Shown here: positions 23,503 to 34,814 of the stretch, in pieces
Layout of the letters: every line of letters begins with the position of its first letter
How positions within the stretch are numbered: the first letter of the stretch is position 1
Position numbers and translations under genes: made by a program
NCBI GenBank assembly: GCA_918797485.1
Contig: CAKKNE010000003.1
Location: 3,286,001 to 3,350,000 of the forward strand
Length of the DNA: 64,000 nt
Reading direction: 5' to 3'
Source: Pelagomonas calceolata
Taxonomy: Eukaryota > Sar > Pelagophyceae > Pelagomonadales > Pelagomonadaceae
Notes under the pieces: generated by a model
Told to the model about the DNA's origin: nothing
Seen by the model: only the letters and a program-made list of their open reading frames with translations
The model's database searches: none

Positions 23503-25359
23503 ATGACTACGCCCGAAAAGTCTCCTACCAGAGATCATCCTGAAGAGTTCCCAAGCTCAAAAAACGAGAAAGCCACCATTGAGCTTGAAAATCAATACGA
23601 GCACAAGCTAGCTCTCGAGCTGGAACGCTTTGACCATCTGTCTGAAGAAATAGAATCCATTCAACAGAGATGCGAAAGCTTATTGCAAGCCCAAACAATA
23701 GAACACGAGGCTGCGATTCGAGATGCAGAAGGACGCACGAAACGCGTCGAAAAGGAGCTGCGCCAACAAATAGAGCGCCTGTACGAAGATGCAAAGCACA
23801 ATGAACATATGTTCCGGGAGGTAAATAGAGAATTGTGATACGGTAGGTATTGACCAGCAGCATTACGGTAGGTTCTTGACCAGCAAGAGCATGAGTACGA
23901 AACAGAGCTTCAACAACTTATGGCTGCTGCTCAAGCAGAGTTGGCTATCGAACGTGAATGTACAGCTGAAGCTAGGGGCCTAATTCAGGCTCGAAATACA
24001 AAAATTTCACGACTTGATAAGCGTCTGGATGCGCTCAAGACTGCCAGTCATGCTCGGAATGTCCTCTTGACAGCCGAGAAAGTACGCAATGCGAAGCTTG
24101 AAGCCACCCTACGACACTTTAAGCGCCACATGGAAGAGCGCGAGTCTACGCTTGAAGACAAAGAACTTTCCATTTTAAATCTTCGGCGAAAAAATGTGAC
24201 TTTGGATAATTTCCGGCTTGTGCTGGATCATCGAGTACAACGACTCGTACAGGAACGAGGGCCTATCACTCGACATGTTGAGGGTCTAGAAGCTCATATT
24301 ACCGCGATGTACGATGAACTAGAAGCAGACTATTACGAGAGGAAGAGGAGGAAGCAACAGCTAAATTCCAAGGACTCAAAAGTAATCTCTTTGGGACAGG
24401 AGACTGCAACCTTACGAGGTTTACTTCGGGAGAGAGATGCGTATATTGCCTCCTTTAAGCGCATGTTGTCCACGCTGGTTGAGGTTACGACACCGAAGGA
24501 CTTGGAAGACGCAGTCAAAAATGCATATTGCAAGTATATAAGAGATGAAGGATCACAACATCGATCGAGTGGCAATTCCTTTGAAGAACATCAGGAATGC
24601 AGACAAGTCTATCCTTATGGTCTGGATAATGCACTAGTTGAGGCGCATTCACAGCGAATTCGTGCTCAGAAAGCCACAGAGATTTCAGAGCATCGTCTTT
24701 GGGTTGAAAGGGGCAATGCCCAGCGGCTGCAGAGGGCCAGACTTGGTATGTCTTTGTTCACATTTTCCTTGCATCAACTCGCGATTAGGCGAAAACTCAC
24801 TCTTAATTGCTGAATGCAGTTCGTTAAGAGGCGAAAGCTTATCACTCGCACGAGATATCAGTCATTTGCGACAAGTAATGAAGGACCACGACGAAAAAAA
24901 GCGTCGCAAGGCACCCCAGTCGCACAAAATGGCGCAACATCATGTCTCCCCCACTCATGGTGAAAGTCATTTCGCGCTCGGCCCTAGTCTAGCGCTGCAG
25001 GCAGCTGATTTACCATTGGAATCATCTGGCAGTCAGGGGTTTCCAAGACGTAAATTCGATAGAGAACCGAAGCCGCCTACTTGGCGACCGACTCAAAAAA
25101 GACTTTATCGAGGATCTACAAGGGCACTAAATCTATTGTCTGATCGCGATGCCCGAATCGTTCAAGTAAGTCATCTTTCTTCACACATTTTGTAACTCAA
25201 AAACCATAGATGGAATCTGCACATGATGCAAACACGAGAGTAATTGAAACTCAAAAAATGGAAATCAAGCAGCTTCGTAAACAGTTGCAAAAGGAGCATG
25301 GTCCAGGGGAGTCTAGAGATGGCCAAAGGTCGACCTCTAAAATCATAAAAATGGTGTAA
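23503..25359 (+). CDS. CFAP57: CFAP57 (WDR65)-like coiled-coil protein, no WD40 part seen
   Basis: It resembles the C-terminal coiled-coil half of CFAP57, an axonemal protein linked to inner-arm dynein/N-DRC. Exons 23503-23820, 23884-24745, 24789-25165 and 25210-25359 give 568 aa. Diagnostic segments are YEHKLALELERFDHLSEEIE, LRRKNVTLDNFRLVLDHRVQ, IASFKRMLSTLVE with TPKDLEDAVKNAYCKYI, and ENSLLIAECSSLRGE. The WD40 propeller of the full family (about 700 residues) is absent, and no further ORF of that kind lies upstream before the fossil element. ATG 23503 follows an in-frame non-ATG extension. Introns are 63, 43 and 44 nt, all GT-AG. Intron 1 has two near-identical acceptor blocks. The last codons and the stop lie in repeat R5. 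Confidence 0.75.
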
Positions 25360-25470
25360 AAACTGGCTCAACGCCACGACATAAGTACCCGAGTGACCCC
25401 TTTCCACCAGCCCGGTCTCGGGATCAAAATTCGCCCCCGGAAAAGTGGCTGGGAACTCGAATCTTAAATT
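25325..25470 (-). repeat. Dispersed repeat R5 overlapping CFAP57-like 3' end
   Basis: GACCTCTAAAATC...ATGGTGTAAAA followed about 90 bp later by GTGGCTGGGAACTCGAAT recurs at 59155-59325 with the same order and spacing, and as the reverse complement at 18330 and 21435. The CFAP57-like reading frame ends inside this repeat. Confidence 0.75.
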
Positions 25471-26037
25471 TTGGGTCCGCGTCCTTGTTTAGACTGGAGT
25501 TCGAGCTAATCTTATCGTTCGCTCCCGGAGATGCGTCCCAGACCAGCGAGTGCCCTTGCCCGTTTTTCAAATAGCAGTCTGTGACCCCAAGTCCGACCCC
25601 CTTCAGGGAGTCAGCTACCGTCACACGTGTTATGACCGACCGGGTTATTAACTCCGAATCCCCTCCGAGGGTTATTAACAGGTTACTTACAACCCGCATT
25701 TACCCGCACCAGCCCGCATCTACCCTGGTGGCGCCAGGGGCTGTTAATTTGCGATGTGGCCATTTCACCGCCGCGATCCCATATCGGCGCAGCTATCGGC
25801 GCTCAGGCAGCAGGCCCTCCGAGAGTCTGGCCGGCCCTCCCCCTAGTATCCCAGCTTCAACTTCCCCCATGTCAACGTCAAGTAAACGTAGTCCTACTTC
25901 TGCTGGGTTCTTCCGGGCTCTTTTGGACGTCCAGTGGCCAAGTAGGTCCAGTGGGGCCGTGTAGCATACTTTCTGATTTCAATGCCCATTTGGGGATTTG
26001 TTTGTTTTGGAAAGCACCCAGCCTCACATACATTTAT
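25360..26037. other. Intergenic stretch between convergent genes
   Basis: Apart from the R5 repeat tail and a short GTTATTAAC/TTACCCGC-rich segment (about 25640-25720), I see nothing definable. Confidence 0.5.
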
Positions 26038-27803
26038 TTAGCTTAGCGCACCGGAGGCTGTGCTAGAGACAAGGAAAGTGGACATACCACCGGAGGTACA
26101 CATCTTGAGTATCTTCGCCTCCGAGGATGGATTGTACGTGTCTCCAAGATCACATTGTGTTGGCTCGTCAACGATGTCGGTTTTATTATTGACGTGACCT
26201 AGCGCTTGACCATATGCATTATAGCCCCAGCCGCGTACCATGCCATTTCTGAGCAGAAGAATTCCATGAGCTTCGCCAACAGTACCGAAATTTACTTCAG
26301 TGCCCAACAGCTGCTTGGCAGCGCCTGCGAGCACTCGTGATGTTGCGACACCAGAAAACTTGCATTCTGAGGCTTCGTTTGTACAATGCGCTGTTTCAGT
26401 CTGGAGCGGATCAGAAACTGATATCTCTGGGTCTTTTGAGCCTATTAAACTGCCCCAAAAGTAAGAGCAGTGGCTCTCTGTTGTGCAGAGTGTTGAGTAG
26501 CGACCGCATGCAACTGATGCACAATGTTCGTGCTCCATAGAAGTCACTCCCTGGGGCCTGCCAAAACATTTTCGCAGAACATGGCCTAGCTGCCCCTCGC
26601 TATTACTGCCCCAGGCAAAAAGCTTCCCGTCCCTGAGGGCAGCGGCTGTGTGTAAGCCACCGCAGCTGAGCGCAGATATGGGATTAATTGTTGAGAGGCC
26701 TGGCAGTTTTACCTCTCGCGGCTTTTGCTGACCATGGTGATATGCCTCGTTTTGACCCCAGCCAAGCTGCCAATGTTCATTGTAACCCCAAGAGAAGAGC
26801 TTGCCGCTCGCCATAGCACAGGCAACGTGGGATTCACCAGCGGCAACAGCCAGAATCTTTTCACCTTTTATGCCCTTGTCTCCTTGTTTGTCGTAACCAT
26901 TTGCCCATGTTTCCGTGAATAGCCCCGGCCAGTTTGATGATTGATACCGGCCCCATGACCAAAGCTCACCCTTGTCATCGATAGCAACGGTGAAGTATGA
27001 ACCACAGACAACTTTGCAAAGTCGAACTTCGCGACTCATCTTGCAAAGCACTGGCTCTGCTGATTTGATTTCATTGCCTGTGCCCAACTGTCCAAAATTA
27101 TTGTTTCCCCAGGCTAATGCGGCACCACATTCAAGAGCAACTGCTGTGTGTAGCCAGCCACAATCGACAGAGACGACTCGCGCTTGAAAGACAGAGTTAA
27201 TGAGCCGGGGTTTGATTATCTCTGTTGATTGTAGGGAATCATATCCCCATTGAATGACAGCGTTTGGCGGTTCTTTTTCTCTGTCATTACCCAACATCAC
27301 ATGTAGCACACCATCACATTGCACATATAGAGACAGCTCATCATCGTCTGCCACTAATGTCCCAAATGCGTCCACCAAATATGTAGATTCCATCTGAAGT
27401 GGTGTTTGCGGATGAATCTCGGCATAGCGTTTGAGGAAAGCCTCCTTGACTAAGCGTGGTCTCGACCTACGGCAAAACTAAGAAAAGAAGCGTTTACGTC
27501 GTCGAGGGACAAAGGAAAGAACAGGCCGTTACCCCAGGAGTCATCGCGCGGGCATTTGATGCGTACTGAATGCGGCAGCCGGCGAGAGGCACGGTCGCCA
27601 TGGAATACGACAAAAAATTTAAGCCGACGTTTGCGCTGCTTGCCCAAGTGCGGGCTAAGTGCCGCTTTGTGTCTGCCGCTGTCCAACACCTGAAGTTCGG
27701 GCTCGTCATCAGATTCGCTACCGAGCTGATTCTCTGATCTCGTGACGCGAATCATAATCAGAGATTTGCAAATCAGTGATCCGTTTCTAATCACTACGTC
27801 CAT
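26038..27803 (-). CDS. RCC1-repeat (beta-propeller) protein
   Basis: The main exon 26038-27393 (451 aa from ATG 27393) contains RCC1-type propeller blades: ALAWGNNNFGQLGTGNE, LWSWGRYQSSNWPG, LFSWGYNEHWQLGWG, LFAWGSNSEGQLGHV and VRGWGYNAYGQALGHV, interleaved with CGGLHTAAAL, AAGESHVACAM and CGWLHTAVAL blade strands. Such proteins are guanine-exchange factors (RCC1) or scaffolds in chromatin, cilia (RPGR) or ubiquitin ligation; nothing here chooses among them. An upstream ORF of about 110 residues (27471-27803, with a basic RKRRLKFF patch) can be joined in frame by a 77-nt GTAGGT...CTTCAG intron (27394-27470), which would remove ATG 27393 as the start. That extension is an inference. The 3' end is clear. 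Confidence 0.8.
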
Positions 27804-29004
27804 ACATTAAAAAAGTAGGCTGCTGTATTTTATTTGCTACCAGGTCCGTTTCGATGCCCAAGGCCGCCCGGAGGGCTGCATAGGAAGGGGGGGGATATAT
27901 TCTGTGGGCCCCACCCCGACCTCCCCCCATCCGAGCAATCCCCTCGTTTTCGTGGCCAACGCGGCGGCGTTGCCGCGGCCATGGCGGCGCCCGCGGGTTG
28001 GCCCTGGAAGGCCCCAGGGCACGAACCCGCGCGGCTTGAGCATACCTTGGCTCGCTTGTGTCGACTCCTTTGCCTAAAGTACTGTTTAGCCCGTATAACA
28101 GTGGTTTTCATGTAAACGGGTTTTGTGCGCTTCAAAAATAACCCAGCAGCGGAGTCCGTTGGAGACGCTGTCTGCGGGAGAAGAAAGTTCAGTAAAATTT
28201 ATATCGATCATACAGAGGGTTCTAGGAAGACTAATAATAGCGGCTGGGAGAGCTACGCCCGGGCCGGGCCGATTCCCGCCGAATTTCCTGGACATCCTAT
28301 TTTTTATGTCTGGAGAGGTATATACGCTCCTCAGGTTGGAGATCAGTCGGAAACCTGGACTTGCGGACTCGCAAAGCCGGAAGACGGGTTGAGCCTGAGT
28401 AGTATAAAGAATTTAAAAAAGCAAAACCAGCGCATTTTTATCGACCGGGCTTTAATCGACCGGGTCCCCGATCCCACACTTTCCCCCTAAAACGCCGAAA
28501 TTTTTTACTCAGCCCCGCCCTTTCGGTGCCAACTTGGCTAGCCGCCGCGATTTCCGCCGAGGCGCCACGTGTGAGAGAGAAAACACGAGTCTGCCACCAT
28601 ATCCGGCTTTACGAGCACCTCATACGCCCCGTGTGAACGATTTCTCTACTGGATGCGACCGCCAGAGTGACTTGGCTCCGAGCGCAGCGCGCCGCGAAAG
28701 CGTCGCCCGCCAGGAGTTTCGGCGCGCGCGGGCCGTTTCCGGTGATCTCGGCGACTCTGTCTATTCGTAATATCGCTTCCGCAACCACGTGCAGGCGGAC
28801 ATGGGCCCACGTGTGCGAGGCGTGCCGCACGCCGCCGACGCGCGCCACGGCCACTTCGACCTTGATGGCAAACGCGCTAGCGGCCGTCTGTTGTCTCTTA
28901 CGCGTCCCGGAAATCTCCCGCGGCCCGCTGGTACAAGCTGGTAAGAGTACCGTGGTAAGTCGTAGAGACCCCCCCCCTCGATCCCTCCCCCCTCGAGCGC
29001 GACG
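27804..29004. other. GC-rich divergent intergenic region
   Basis: Between the RCC1 protein gene and RPN11 (head to head) I see no gene. It has a G-run near 27890, GC-rich blocks (27950-28030, 28500-28900) and a C-rich stretch just before the RPN11 ATG. No GGTACC array is present, unlike four other divergent pairs; only GTACCGTGGTAAG near 28947 resembles it. Confidence 0.5.
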
Positions 29005-30419
29005 ATGGACAGGGTATCTCGTTTTTTTGGAAACCTCCCCGGTTTGGGAGGCGGCGCGGCTCCGGCTGACGCACCACTCGTGGATACAGCTGAAAAAGTT
29101 CAGATTTCCTCTCTAGCGCTACTAAAAATGCTTAAGCATGGTACGTGCATGCTCAAGGATCCTCGCACATTTGTCCAGGTCGAGCTGGTGTACCCATGGA
29201 AGTAATGGGTTTGATGTTAGGACAATTTATCGACGATTACACTATAAATTGCGTTGATGTAACTGTACCTCCTTTCGCACGTGATGGCCATGTGTTATGT
29301 CGTCTTAGGTGTTTGCGATGCCACAGTCGGGGACGGGCGTGAGCGTATTCAGTCTGCGTGTATGTGCCTACATAGTGTGTTTTGAAGCTGCATTGCAGGT
29401 TGAAGCTGTAGACCCAGTTTTTCAAACAAAAATGCTCGAGATGCTCAAGCAAACTGGGCGACCAGAGATGGTCGTCGGTGCGCTCCTCTTGACCCCATGT
29501 GCTGCGGCAGCTAAAGTACTATGTTCTTAGGTTGGTATCACTCTCATCCCGGTTTTGGGTGCTGGATGTCGGGTAATCTTTATGATTTTATTTAGACAAA
29601 AGGCACAATTGCAGGTGTTGATATAAACACTCAGCAATCCTTTGAGGCCCTCAATCAGAGAGCTGTCGCCGTAGTCATTGACCCGGTGCAGAGCGTCCTT
29701 ACTTGCGTCTGTGATCTAGTAATTTTGCGCTCTCAAATTCGGTTTGCTGATTCTAGGTGAAAGGCAAAGTGGTGATTGACTGTTTTCGTCTCATCAACCC
29801 GCAACTTATGATGCTAGGCGACAGTCAGCGCCTTATACAATGACTAGATTTATTCTTCAATCAGGGCAAGAGCCGCGACAAACTACCTCCAATGTGGGGC
29901 ACCTGAAGAAGCCTTCAATCCAAGCTCTCATCCATGGCCTAAATAGACATTACTATTCAATGGTATCTACAAGTTAATGGTACTGTATGCATTTGCGTGA
30001 GCAGGTAATTGATTACCGTAAAAATGAACTGGAAGAACAGATGCTTACAAACCTATACAAAAAAACGCGAGTTTTCCAACGGCCCACCTGCTGCTTACCT
30101 TCTTGATTCTTAGGTGGGTCGCGGGCCTAATTACTCTCGACTTTGCTTGCCATACACTGGCAAACCACGAGATAATTGCTAATATGGCGAGGCATTCTGA
30201 AAATTATAACCTTCGAGTCAGAGACGAGGAAGGCAGGACGGTCGAGGAACTGCTAGTAGCCAACGTTGGAAAAGTGGATCCCAAGCGCCATCTTGTAAGT
30301 AATGTGGATACGCACATGTGTGAGGTTTACCCTGAACCTAGGAACATGGCGTCGATGAAGTGATGGCAGCAAACATCATGCAGGTGCTTGGAATTATGCT
30401 CAAGACGCTTGTGTTCTGA
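29005..30419 (+). CDS. PSMD14: 26S proteasome deubiquitinase RPN11 (PSMD14)
   Basis: JAMM metalloprotease of the proteasome lid that removes ubiquitin chains from substrates. Eleven exons give exactly 310 aa, the family length: 29005-29140, 29179-29258, 29309-29344, 29399-29477, 29531-29572, 29615-29694, 29757-29817, 29865-29962, 30005-30066, 30114-30294, 30342-30419. The protein shows [54 protein letters not shown] (JAMM zinc site H-x-H with the downstream D of SGVD), [39 protein letters not shown] and the tail [12 protein letters not shown]. The ten introns are 38-62 nt. Introns at 29818 and 30067 need GC donors (GCGACA, GCGAGT). Eight of ten downstream exons start GT. Frame is restored only by removing all introns. 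Confidence 0.95.
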
Positions 30420-31562
30420 TGAAGGTTGCAGTCAGCACTGCTGTAGCATCCTGTTTCGCCGCGTTGGTCCAAAAGCGGAGTTCTTGGACCAAGGGATTGC
30501 AAAAAGAATAAGTGCAGAGCCACCCCACCGGCAACCCCCCGGCGGCGAACCCGCCGCCACAAGAGGGGTCTGAAAAATGTGCCTGAAAAGTGGCCACGGT
30601 CACTTTCACGGCCTGATCCCCCCCTTATCTTCATAACTATCCCAGCGTTTTGGCCGGTCGCAGTTTTCTGTCGCAGTCTGAAGGGGGGGGGGACTCCAGA
30701 TACGGGGCCGGCACCCCATTGTGACCCCAATTGGTGAGATTTTCAATTGATAGCCTAAAAGCGGGGATTTGTCCCAGGGGGCATCCCCCAGGGGCATCAT
30801 AATCACACGGCGACACTAGCTTGCCACGGAGGTGCCCCCATCGAGATGGAGTGAGGTCCCCAAAATGGCCTAACGTGCGAGGTTTAGCCTAACTCGCGGG
30901 TTTTCAGGGGTGAAAATCAAAACTCGCTACTATGCTGGTGGTTCCCCCCTCGAAGGCCCCCTTGGTATCCGTGGCGTCGGTAGGATGCGCAACCACCGCA
31001 TCCTTTGGTGTATGGTTGCACAAAAGGTCACCTGACGCGGCACGAAACGCCACTGGTGCGACGTTCGCGTGGGGGCCCTTCCGCCCCCTCGATTTTTCAG
31101 GGCCCCGTACTCCGCCAGAATGTGAGGCACCCCCTGAGGATCATTCGCAGCTAGTTTTCGCTTATAGGCTATTAATGGGGAGGCGCTACAGTAGCCGAAT
31201 TAGTCGAGTGCCGGCCCCTTCTCCAGATGGGAGCTCAGATCATGAGTCAGATGGGCCGACTAGCTGGTCGACTCGGAACGGACCACCCGGGCTGTGACCA
31301 TCAGGACTTGCAATCCGAGTCGTGGTCCACCAGTCAGCGTGGCTGCCAGTGGGCGGAAGTAACTTGCCAGTGGCCCTACTAGTAGGCTATTAATGGGGAG
31401 GCACTACCGCGATAAGTTCTGCAGTCGAGTCATGGCCAGCCCCCTGTCAGCTGCTTGACACGGGGGCATCATGGCCAGCCCCCTGTCGACGGGTCAAGGG
31501 CTCCAGAAGGTCGGTTGACCCTGCACATCACCAACTTACTATATTGATGCTTCTCTCGCAAG
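30420..31562. other. Repeat-rich gap downstream of RPN11 and HECT gene
   Basis: Tail-to-tail gap without a gene. It contains repeat R1 (30860-31190), whose end GGCTATTAATGGGGAGGCGC recurs at about 31385, and a duplicated ATGGCCAGCCCCCTGTC at about 31430 and 31470. Confidence 0.6.
30860..31190 (+). repeat. Dispersed repeat R1, copy 1
   Basis: TAGCCTAACTCGCGGGTTTT, ACTATGCTGGTGGTT, CCCTTGGTATCCGTGGCGTC, CGCGGCACGAAACGCCACTG and GGCTATTAATGGGGAGGCGC recur in the same order at 52825-53095, and in part at 18450-18690 and 53170-53330. A more distant inverted match lies at about 50280-50480. The repeat is not translated into anything recognisable. Confidence 0.8.
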
Positions 31563-34440
31563 TCAATCAATATCAAACCCAGTAGCTTCCATTTGAATTG
31601 CCATGGTTAAAAATTTGGTAAGTTTCTTCTTTGATTCATACAAAGGTAGATCTATTCGATTGAAGCAGGTATGTGCTTTTGGGAACACAGAGACAGCTTC
31701 TGGAATTGAATTGATTGTAAATTTTCGAATATTATTATCATTGCCTTGAAGAGCGCAGAAGCCTTGAGCTGGGACCTATCAAACGTTTGGTTAAGAGGCG
31801 CAATTTGGCAATTTCAGCTAGCACACGGTACTTGACTCCAGAAGTCCCCGTGACAAATTGAAGGAGCCTGGCTTTGTGCTCCTCATCAAATTCATCAACA
31901 ACGACCTATGGTGAATCATACACAAACAAACAAAGAGGCATTGGAAAACGCACCTCCCAGAACCACTTGACCACTTTATTTGATGCACCTTTGCGTTCAT
32001 AATCACCCGTGTACCTAACATCACAGTATCGTACATAGCTTATGGATAAATTGGTAACACTAGAAATTGCTCAGTGTTTCGTTTCCAGTCTTCAATATCT
32101 ATTTCAGGGAGTCCACATAGTAGAAGCTCAAGCTCCTGGAAATCAAATACAGAAAGAAGAGCCTACACATCAAATATGCAGATGTGACTCGGAAGCTCAA
32201 AAGAAACCTCAGGAATGACGTCATAAAAACCAACCAAGAGGGCCTTTATCTGCTCCTTTACTCTTTCTAACAGCCGGTAGCGCATTTGAAGCTGGATGTA
32301 TTCATCTACGTTTTTGTTAGTAACCATGCAGTTAGCACCATCGGACTTCAGTTCTATTGTTTGCGCAGTACCCCAGTGGTCTTCGGTCACCGTGAAATCA
32401 AGGCAGCAAACCTATAAACGTCAATCTCAGAGAGATCCGCACATTTACATCTTCAATGAAACCTCAACATCCTCTAGATCCTTTAACTTGCACAAATTAG
32501 CATAGGTGTCTGCGTCAAGCTGTTCCAAGTCCGCCACCGTTACAGGCCAGCCCAGGATATGTTTGTACCTGAGAAATTAGCACATAGCCAAGGAGAATGT
32601 TCAGAAAAGTAGAGCAAACACCGAGACTTTATACAAGGGACGTACAAGATGACCAGCCACTATTTGGCGATCAAAGAGTGCCTTGCCGAGTAGCCTTCCA
32701 GTGAAATGAAAGTAGCGGAGATGTTCGTCATTTGCAACGCCCGACGAAGGATTGATCTGCATGCACATCTGATTTATTGAGCTGTACGACCACAGGGCAA
32801 AATCAGGATTGAACAGCAGGGCAGAGACCAGCCTAGACGAAGTAATAATATATGGATAAAACGCTCCTAGAATTGTGACACAGACTAATGACTGAAACCA
32901 CTCCCTAGCAACACCACCCGCATCTACACCTGCACATGAGCGAGATCACAGGTCCGATGCACCACCCCCCGGGAGAAAATAACCCCGCCAGTGCCTGGTT
33001 CTGAAATAAATTCAAAGCGAAATATCTTGCGCATGTCTCCTTGGGTAATTGATTCTGTCGCTTCCATTGAGTCTTGTAGCAAGTTTTCACGCCGCACATT
33101 GATCTTTATGTGCCCGTCTTCCCAAGGCACTTGAATTTTTGCAATCTGCTGGCGAAACCAGGCTTCTTTGTGCTGAAATGGCATCGCTGCGTACCTTGAG
33201 AGTTCTTGGGCAAGGGACGTGCCGTTGTTGATCGCAGGAACGACAGTAGACAGAGAGGCTTCCTTCGCGGGGACAAGTTGAAGTGAATGGTCAACTTTTG
33301 ATTTTGACGAGACTGTAGCAGAGGACCGGAGCTCTCTTACGAAAGCAATTCGTTCAAATGCCCAGGTAAGGTCTCTACTATCTTTTAGCTGCCCATCAAC
33401 TTCACCCTCGCTTCGAATCCAATGAAAAGTCAGGTCTGTAGATAAGCAACGGACCCAGCCATCCTTTTGATAATTGAGCTTAATCGATTGTATTTCGTCA
33501 GAGCTTAACTTGATCGGCAATTGAAACCTTATCTTCTGCCCCGGTCTTGCGTTTGCCGGGCAGGTGACCATAACACGTTGCCCATTTGCAATGAGTGCGA
33601 ATGCCTGGCCTGATCGCACGCCCTAGGATGAACTTGTTTTTCCTTGAACTTCAATGGCAATTATGCGCAGTTACTCGCTTGGGGCACATTTACCTCAAAC
33701 ATCTGATTGCCAAAGGGGCTTCGCATATGGCTATTAACCCGTGCATTTTCGCTCCCACTCGAAGAGCTGGAGGGGTCCATTTCTTGAGGTGTGCTTAGAC
33801 TTGTGCCTGTGAGACTAAACTATTAGTACATCACTTATCAGCATGACCAGCGAATTATTATCGGAAGATCTGGTGTGCGTACCTCTGCGAGAGGTTGGAA
33901 CCATGATACGAACCTGAGATCGCTTTTAGTTATGTTGAGTTTTTTAGTGCATGACACCTGCATGCCTGGTCGGACACCTATAGTGGTGCTTAAAACAAGT
34001 AAGCCTACACAAAAAATGCGCTGCCTACGCGCCAGGAGGACATGTAACCATCAGCTGTTGATTATTCACTAGTACTGGAAATTGCTCTCCACTTCGGACA
34101 CCATGTGGAACCTTAAAATTGCAGACATGAGTAAAAACTAGCTGTGAACACTGCGAGCAACGGTTGCCATGTAGGCTTGTGTGCCCTGGGAATTTCTTGG
34201 AGCAGAGACAACTATGCGTTCACCTATTTGCCTCCCACCTTCAAGGCATCAAAAGGTAGGCGAGTTTGATAACCTGGACGAATGCCGGGTGGACATCGGA
34301 CCATAAGTTGCTGTCCATTGGCAATCACCTGAAAACTAGTTGGAGATAGGGCAATATGTAAAATCAAGTACAGGGAATTCTTGTCCTGGTCGAATGCCGG
34401 CAGGAACTGTCACATAAAACCTATTGTTGATGGGTGCTTC
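31563..34440 (-). CDS. HECT E3 ubiquitin ligase with tandem V/CPPG-RPGQ repeats
   Basis: Transfers ubiquitin from E2 through a HECT cysteine to substrates. Exons (minus): 34239-34328, 34033-34111, 33958-33977, 33883-33913, 33679-33806, 32995-33622, 32893-32929, 32635-32832, 32463-32568, 32169-32411, 32071-32135, 31954-32014, 31837-31905, 31563-31775, in frame for 655 residues, plus a 5' exon from about 34372 and an unresolved start. The N terminus has three repeats ([42 protein letters not shown], each followed by a V-x-CP segment). [91 protein letters not shown] and catalytic Cys in [14 protein letters not shown]. Four introns use GC donors (32070, 32994, 33678, 34032). One intron is 33 nt and one exon 20 nt. 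Confidence 0.88.
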
Positions 34441-34736
34441 ATTCGTTACAATAAAAAGATAAGACAGGAAGAATACTGGGCTTGTCTCCTTTGAGATCCC
34501 GGTACAGAGTAAGCGCCTATGATGAAGTACTGTATTTTGTTATTTTTTACGGCCGGTCTTTCCCACCGGGGGGCGGCACGCTAGCTGTTGATAGTTGATT
34601 AGGAGGACGTGAGCTGGCGTTAAGCGAACTGGCCCGTGCTTCCCGGCCTCGTGATTCCCTGGAATTGGTAGAAGATTCATTGCCCATGCTGTCCTGCTGA
34701 ACTGAACAAGAAGCGCAGCACTTACACTAGTACCGT

Positions 34737-34765
34737 AGGAGGTACCGTAGGTACCTGCGTACCGT
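34737..34765. promoter_or_regulatory. GGTACC pair in divergent promoter (HECT ligase / MOCS3)
   Basis: GGTACCGTAGGTACC at 34741-34755, flanked by GTACCGTAGGA and CGTACCGTAC, lies 60-74 bp upstream of the MOCS3 ATG and on the 5' side of the minus-strand HECT gene. Confidence 0.45.
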
Positions 34766-34814
34766 ACACTCATACACTCATCTGCGGTGCCTGTTCTACG
34801 GTGTTGCCAGGCAG

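Noticed and set aside
29141-29205. Reading RPN11 exon 1 straight through to a stop at 29205
   Set aside because: Removing the 38-nt GT-AG intron restores the conserved [15 protein letters not shown] segment, so the read-through is an artefact.
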